Shown here: positions 58,420 to 64,000 of the stretch, one piece after another
How the letters are laid out: every line of letters begins with the position of its first letter
How positions within the stretch are numbered: position 1 is the stretch's first letter
Assembly: GCA_963662155.1 (NCBI GenBank)
Contig: OY759267.1
Location: forward strand, 34,762,976 to 34,826,975
Reading direction: 5' to 3'
Origin: Lamellibrachia columna
Taxonomy: Eukaryota; Annelida; Polychaeta; Sabellida; Siboglinidae
Length of the DNA stretch: 64,000 nucleotides
The notes under the pieces: model-generated
What the model saw: only the letters and a program-made list of their open reading frames with translations
Database searches by the model: none
Told to the model about the DNA's origin: nothing
Position numbers and translations under genes: made by a program

Positions 58420-58935
58420 CTAAATAAAAAAAAATTCTACAGAGTTACCATTTTTATTTGGGGTAAGACCACAGTTGACCTTCCTGTTTACTGTTTCACA
58501 CGAATGTAGGGCACGCGAAATTGTGAAATGTGAACTTAATAAATTCATATTATGTGACATGAGTGTCTTTGAGCATGAATATTCACAGGTTAGTTTATAT
58601 ATATAGTGCATTTTTTGGAGAGTTGAACTGGCGGAGGGGTTTATGGGAATGTTTCTGCTATGGGCCACGTGGGCGCATGAATACACGTCGGAAACTGCCA
58701 GCAATCCTGAAGGAGTGGTTTGCACCACTCTGTCAAAGTCATCCTGTCTTAGCCATGGCAACCAAACCCCACTGCTAACCCCACTGGGTTCATGTTGGAT
58801 TGCTGCATCTGATGGTTTGTGGTAACAGTGGCCGGTCTTGAAGCCACCAATTTTCATCTTAATTCCACCAGCAGGTGGACATTTCTCCTCACTCTTTCTA
58901 CTACTACTACTACTATCATGTGTTGTCTCCTCCAT
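58420..58935 (-). pseudogene. B-unit truncated transposase N-terminus fused to a longer open tail
   Basis: Open from the ATG at 58935 for about 171 codons. A small deletion removes the usual stop, so the tail INPSAS continues into STLQKMHYIYKLTCEYSCSK, HFTISRALHSCETVNRKVN and NCGLTPNKNGN. It shows that this region has no strong coding constraint, or that a new fusion was made by chance. Confidence 0.45.
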
Positions 58936-59442
58936 TTTAAAATCCCAGGTAAATCCAAGTAAAATTACTAATGAAAGTGACAAAACCGTTATCTGAATGC
59001 AAAGACGTCTAATCCACCTGATAAACCAGATGACAGTGACAGGAGACCAGTATATTAGGGGGGGGACATCTTCAAACTAGAGCAGCCTCCCTCTGATAAG
59101 TTACATCAAAGCAGAACAAGTCACATTATAATATAATTACTTAGCAGTCAACTTTTGTTTATTTCAGTTAATTAGACACAGTCACCTTTACTCAAGTCCA
59201 TATGAAGAGCACACATCTATTGGGAGTTGAGAAAATCCTGGACAGGCCCAGCTGTTATCAGATATGGCCTAGTGAGCTGGCGTAACTGTTTCACAGGGAA
59301 GGTAAGTTGTTTCTGAGGACTCCACTAAGTAGGTTATGTAATGTTATGCAATTCGACAAGTTGCGGTGTCTGGGTTTTCAGTAATCCACACTCAAAGGTG
59401 ATATTTGGGTCTGTTTACATAGGTGTATTGTGGCACCAGGTA

Positions 59443-60051
59443 AAACAATATACTTTCCTTTTCAGATTTTTCAAAATGTTTCTGTCCAACATGACTCCCT
59501 CTACCTTTCCCAGAGCATTCGCTCCCTGTTGTATCCGGCATCGCATTTCTACCTCTGAATGCTCATCCTCATTAACCATTCCTCCAAGTTACACAAAGCC
59601 ATCCACTTGGTTGAACTCCTCATCATCCAAACTAATGTTCAAGTCCTCTCTCTGATGTCAAACACACATCTCTTCTGTCTTCTCCCGGCTCATTATCGGT
59701 CCGTGCTTCTTGAACATCCCCTTCCATTGCTCCAACACTTCCTGTAGTTCTTGTTTTTTGTCTGCTATCATGGCCAGATCGTTTGCATACATCCCCTTCC
59801 TGAGAACATCCTTCATGCTGATCTTCCTGCTGATTAGTGCCACCACCATGATAAAGAGTAAAGGGTCATTTCCTTGCCTCTAACCGATGTTAACTTTAAA
59901 CTCTTCCGACAACCCATATCCAACCACAACTCTAGTTTTTGTTCTCAGGAACATGACAGTTATGGGTGTTGCACGCCATGACACAGAACTGACTAAATAC
60001 CACCAACTCATTACAAAGTCAGACTCCCAGATAAGTCAGACTCCCAGATAA
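59443..60051 (-). pseudogene. Module C fragment with RT remnant, before D3
   Basis: The same fragment and the same two junctions as 47983-48588, including the double AAGTCAGACTCCCAGAT at its right end. Confidence 0.75.
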
Positions 60052-60144
60052 CTTATTTTGTAATTTCTGTAAACTATTATAATGATCAAACTACAACACT
60101 GACTGATATGTATTGCCTGTATAGACTTGATATCATCATTCCAG

Positions 60145-60317
60145 GTGCCACCATCAAACCTCAGTCACAAAAGTCAGTACACAACATGACTACATCAGTG
60201 GACGACACAGAGCCATTCGATTACACAACAATTGACGTACCAGCAGTAAAGACGTCACGACAGGACGGCGTCGGTGTCACCTGGGACAAACCACACAAGG
60301 ATGAGAACATCGACAGC
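60145..60317 (+). CDS. Module D exon 1 (orphan exon), copy 3
   Basis: Intact: ATIKPQSQKSVHNMTTSVDD and so on, ending GACAGC|GTAAGT. Differs from copy 1 by N to T and K to Q. Confidence 0.5.
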
Positions 60318-60345
60318 GTAAGTTCTTGGCTCATGCTGATTATTG

Positions 60346-60420
60346 CACTCACAGCCAAGTCAATCTTTACGCAGACATTACAGCTTACTTGAAGTGTAAA
60401 GCGATTGAAGTACTCACAGC
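60346..60420. repeat. 65-bp minisatellite reduced to about one unit, copy 3
   Basis: A single ACTCACAGCCAAGTCAATCT unit, then ACTCACAGCCC runs straight into TTGCATTAAAAACACGCG. The other units seen in copies 1 and 2 are missing. Confidence 0.8.
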
Positions 60421-60718
60421 CCTTGCATTAAAAACACGCGCGAAGGAGTTGTAGACCGAACTGCCCCAGGTATATGGGTAGCTGTCTTGCCCCAGGGGGC
60501 ACCAAGATGGCTTTTTGGGGTATTTTTACTGCTGCAAATGTTGATCCTTTTATGGTCGTCGGCACACTGCTTCAAATGTTCATCCTATCATTCCACTAGT
60601 ATTCAACAGATGTGTAATATAGATGTAATGTTTGGTCGAATTTTATATATTTTTGGAATGGAACCATTGGTTGATTCAGACAGAAAAGGAAGCATTTAAG
60701 TAGACAGGTTTTCTTACA

Positions 60719-60968
60719 CCTATGTGTAACAAGATATTTATAAAAAAAATGTGTAACATATTCACATGGCCTGCATTAAAAGAAACTGTAGAAAATTTGA
60801 CCCATTCATTTATTGGCTTTTGGGATGATGAAATGACGACATCTGTTAATATCATTGCAGACACAATGGGTCAGCTCTTTACTCCATCTCTCGTGAGTAG
60901 TACGTCACCACGAAGAAGTGAGTTGGTTGTTGTGCATCAATCAGCTGAGATTTTCCCAGAATCATATG
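60719..60968 (+). CDS. Module D exon 2 (orphan exon), copy 3
   Basis: Same frame as in copies 1 and 2 (one change, PEAY to PESY), donor TATG|GTAAGTGAGC. The downstream acceptor TACCGTTGCAG is present. Confidence 0.4.
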
Positions 60969-61379
60969 GTAAGTGAGCAAGGAATATATATTTAGACTGA
61001 ATTAATATTACACCATTAATTATTTCAATACTATGCGGGAAAGTTCATTTTGGCAAAAGTGTACCCTGTACGTGAAAACGCCCACATACAAATGTATTTA
61101 TTATTACCTTTGTTAAATTTAATTTATATAAATGTTATAACTTATTGTATTATTAAAAAAAATACCGTTGCAGTCGACGGTCCAACATAATGAAGATATT
61201 GCCATATGGTTTCTCCTGGAAGTGTTTAAGGACAATCAATGCAGACTGTTCTGGCGACACAGCAAATGATCAAGTGTTGACTGAATTAATACCATTCAGT
61301 GAACCATGTGTAGGTGTTAAATCTGTTATTGACCAGACTTGAGCGGATCTACACACTGGGTAGTGGGTCCAGGAAGTGT

Positions 61380-61810
61380 ATGGAAGGAGACCATTTTCTT
61401 GCTGAAGCTATCTGCCGCATTTGATACCATTGGTCACAGGACAACTTATTAAAAGTGTGTCAATGTGGTGTGGCATATCTGGAACAGAGCTGGTTCTCAT
61501 AATATTTAACTGATAGATGCAAAAGAATGAAGATAGCGAATTGTTTCTCAGCTACGCTCCCTACTTCACGTAATGTTCCTCAGGGTGTTTCACTCTCTAC
61601 GCTATTCTACTTGGCTCAGTTATCCAACGTCACAACTTGGATCACCAAGTGTATGCTAATAAATCACAGATCTATGCTATTTTGGCTACATGAGATACAA
61701 ATCACTTCCAAAACTAGTTCAGGGATTGTCTCCACAAAATCTTCCATTGGATGACAGAGACCACATTAAAGTTAAATGCAAGTAAATCCGAGTTAGTTAT
61801 TATTGGTGGG
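61380..61810 (+). pseudogene. Degraded LINE reverse transcriptase remnant, copy 3
   Basis: Nearly identical to the copy at 50147, including LSTLFYLAQL instead of LSTLLYLAQL of copy 1. Confidence 0.65.
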
Positions 61811-62704
61811 GTAAATTTTGCATGTCTATTTGAATCGATTAGGTGCGCACAATATGTTGCAAGACGTTTCCTTATGTGTCAGACTTTAGATTGCATGTAG
61901 AGAAGCACAGTAAAATCAAAACGTGTGGAAAGCATTAGCTTAACAGTGTCGCCTGGCTGTTCTTCGATGAGAACAAATTTGCATGTTTGCTGGAGTGCCA
62001 TAAAACACTAATATTATATAGCCTTTTTGTTTAGGGAGTGACGTAGAGTGATATAATGAAAGCATTGATTTACTAAAATGCAAGGAAGGACATCAACGTA
62101 ATAATTTACATGTAATTGATTACGGATTGACAGACGTTTGCTACGATGACAATAAAACTGATGCCGATTGACCAACTAATGCGAATCGAGAATAATAACC
62201 TGAATCTGAATATGTAATGATCGATGTACTTTTGTTTAAAAAATAAGAGTCCAATGACGTGAGTGACACTTAGCATTATCTGCTATTTGGTTGCACCTCC
62301 TATCGGTCGCTGGAGAGACCAATCCACAGTCACCGGGTCTCTTATGGTTACATATCGAGCAGCTCTCAGGGGAGAGATTTGTCGGCCCCCAGACCTTCCT
62401 GTAGTTCTCCAGCCAAACTACTGACAATCCCTATATGTTGAACTTGTAACCTCCTATGACAACACGACAACCCGTTTATATAGTAGGTAAACCTATTTAG
62501 CTGAATTTGTGGTGTGAACTCTTGAAACAGGTTAACTTTACATTTAACTGATATAACAACTACTAATTAAACAATTTAGTTAATTAGAATGTTTCTTATA
62601 TGGCATAGTTCATGTTGTAATGCTGCAAAGTGTATAACATGCATAAATAATATTACTAATCTATGTTATTGATATTGAATTATGCAGATCTAGTGGTGAA
62701 ATTA

Positions 62705-62740
62705 TGCGCATGCGCCGGAAGTTATCACTCTAAGATGGCG
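62705..62740. promoter_or_regulatory. NRF-1 / ETS / YY1-like motif cluster, copy 3
   Basis: TGCGCATGCGC, CCGGAAGT and AAGATGGCG unchanged from copies 1 and 2. Confidence 0.55.
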
Positions 62741-64000
62741 TCTACTAGAACGTTGGCCGTGTAATTGATATCAACAACCCTACAAAACCCTGTCTTAGGA
62801 ATACAACACACTCCAAGTGGAAAAGGTTTATTATATTGGCAATAGTATCATCGAACAGTTGTGATAACTGGTATGTCTGTTTATTATCTATGCATCTAGC
62901 AATTCCCACCGCCGTTACTTTGTTAACTGTTACGTTAGCCAACAATAAGCCAAAACGCATAGAAAGTGTCCCGTCTCCTTGCCAGCAACAGTCTAGCAAA
63001 ATTTTCGTGCGACTAATACACAGTCATGAGTTGCATCAGAAGCAGAAAAACATAGTTGTCACTAATAAGTAATCTGTCCCAATACATTAACCAAAACTCC
63101 ATATGAAATGATCAATCGTTTGTAGAATGAATAAAATATGTATCAGAATTAAAACCATATCAAATATGTGTACTCCGTAGTATAGATATTATTTATCTAC
63201 AAAGCCAAATAATGTTTATACACAAACCTTCCGCATTCTGGTAGGTCACAAAGTCCCTGTTTATAATGCTCCTTATGTTAGTAGCTGTCTCGAATCATCT
63301 CTTTCTTCACCAATTTCGTCCGACTGGCTGTCAACGCAATGCATTTCTACCTATCTAGATGAGATCAGCTTTTACAGAGAACACCACAGGAAGCACGCAG
63401 CGTGTGCTATTGATATACAACGTATGTTGAAGCAGATAACATGCACTCCAACACGGATGTAGCTCACGAAATGCTATCTTGCACACTCCTCCATATTTCT
63501 CCAATTGATCATTCTTCGGTCATGGTAGGCCGTACACCGTATACCAATTTTTGGAAGAAGAATCACCAACTTCGCATGGATTGCTATATAAGACACGCTA
63601 AATGCAAGAACTCCCCGCATGCTGGCTGGTAAACAGGAATGAACCATTGTGGTCTGTTGTCTGTGCTGGCGGAAGTAATCAACGAACTACGACACGCATT
63701 GTCCATGCGCTCGGACGGCGTTGTCTTGTTTGCATAACATAATCTATTGCAGCACCACGCCTTGACACCTGTCAACGCCCTGAATGACGTTGTAATCCTC
63801 ACTTAGAAGCGCAATTTCTATGTCGCAATTATTCTGGTATCCTAATTTTATCGACACATGCGTGTTCTATTGAGGATACGTAATCGTTCTGTTTACAGCA
63901 ATTTTCTCAACATGGTTACACCAAAAAATAATAGTACGCATCAGTTAGTGTACGTTCAGTGTTCAAAGTGTTTTACACTTCACACCTAGCACACCTGTTC

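Larger units (their letters stand above)
56385..59442. repeat. Module B satellite array 4 (about 2.3 units)
   Basis: Units: 56385-57363 (cut), 57364-58686 (1323) and 58687-59442 (cut at GGTAAAA). The middle unit lacks part of the GTTTATAGAAGCTATTGGCT region (near 58600), which opens a longer frame on minus. Confidence 0.9.
60052..64000. repeat. Module D, copy 3 (cut by window end)
   Basis: As in the other D copies up to about 26250 of copy 1. The TIR-like exon, if present, lies beyond the window. Confidence 0.9.

Overview
The window is eukaryotic, from an animal genome. It has spliced exons with GT/AG borders, AT-rich introns, a CR1-like LINE, RT fragments, a DUF4806 gene, a Mutator-type (PF20700-like) transposase and a His-Me finger endonuclease of the I-PpoI zinc-loop type. 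This mix is familiar from marine invertebrates such as molluscs, annelids and amphioxus, but I cannot name the species. There are no operons, and I see no rRNA, tRNA or CRISPR. Almost the whole window is repeated sequence, and the same four modules (A, B, C, D) recur in different orders.

Module A (1-5992 and 41163-47212) carries a DUF4806 gene and a His-Me finger endonuclease exon on +, facing a Mutator-like transposase on -. The second copy continues upstream (39286-41162) into the DUF4806 first exons, which can be chained with matching intron phases through seven exons. Module B (about 1.34 kb per unit) is a tandem satellite made from the transposase 5' end (promoter side plus N-terminal coding) fused to unrelated sequence; it lies at 5993-15993, 29849-37945, 47213-47982 and 56385-59442. 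Module C (about 1.83 kb per unit) is a tandem satellite holding, on -, the 3' part of an old non-LTR reverse transcriptase; it lies at 15994-19985, 27389-29848, 47983-48588, 53897-56384 and 59443-60051. Module D (21933-27388, 48589-53896, 60052-64000 cut by the window end) holds orphan exons, a 65-bp minisatellite, an RT remnant, a dense NRF-1/ETS/YY1-like promoter motif cluster and, on -, a probable TIR-domain exon.

The order is A1 - B array (with a 5.0-kb CR1-like LINE inserted at 9648-14633) - C array - single-copy stretch - D1 - C - B array - single-copy stretch with a MITE-like element - A2 - B - C part - D2 - C - B - C part - D3. D2 and D3 lie in an approximately 11.2-11.5 kb tandem repeat, and several junctions are identical between copies. 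The locus has therefore grown by repeated segmental duplication of already fused modules.

As a working idea, A is a composite DNA transposon carrying DUF4806, endonuclease and transposase genes, and B is a satellite spun out of its transposase end. Both transposase copies share an in-frame stop and an internal 156-bp duplication. Copy 1 has additional lesions in all three genes, whereas the copy 2 endonuclease exon looks intact. Coordinates of module borders are by eye and good to roughly 10-20 bases.
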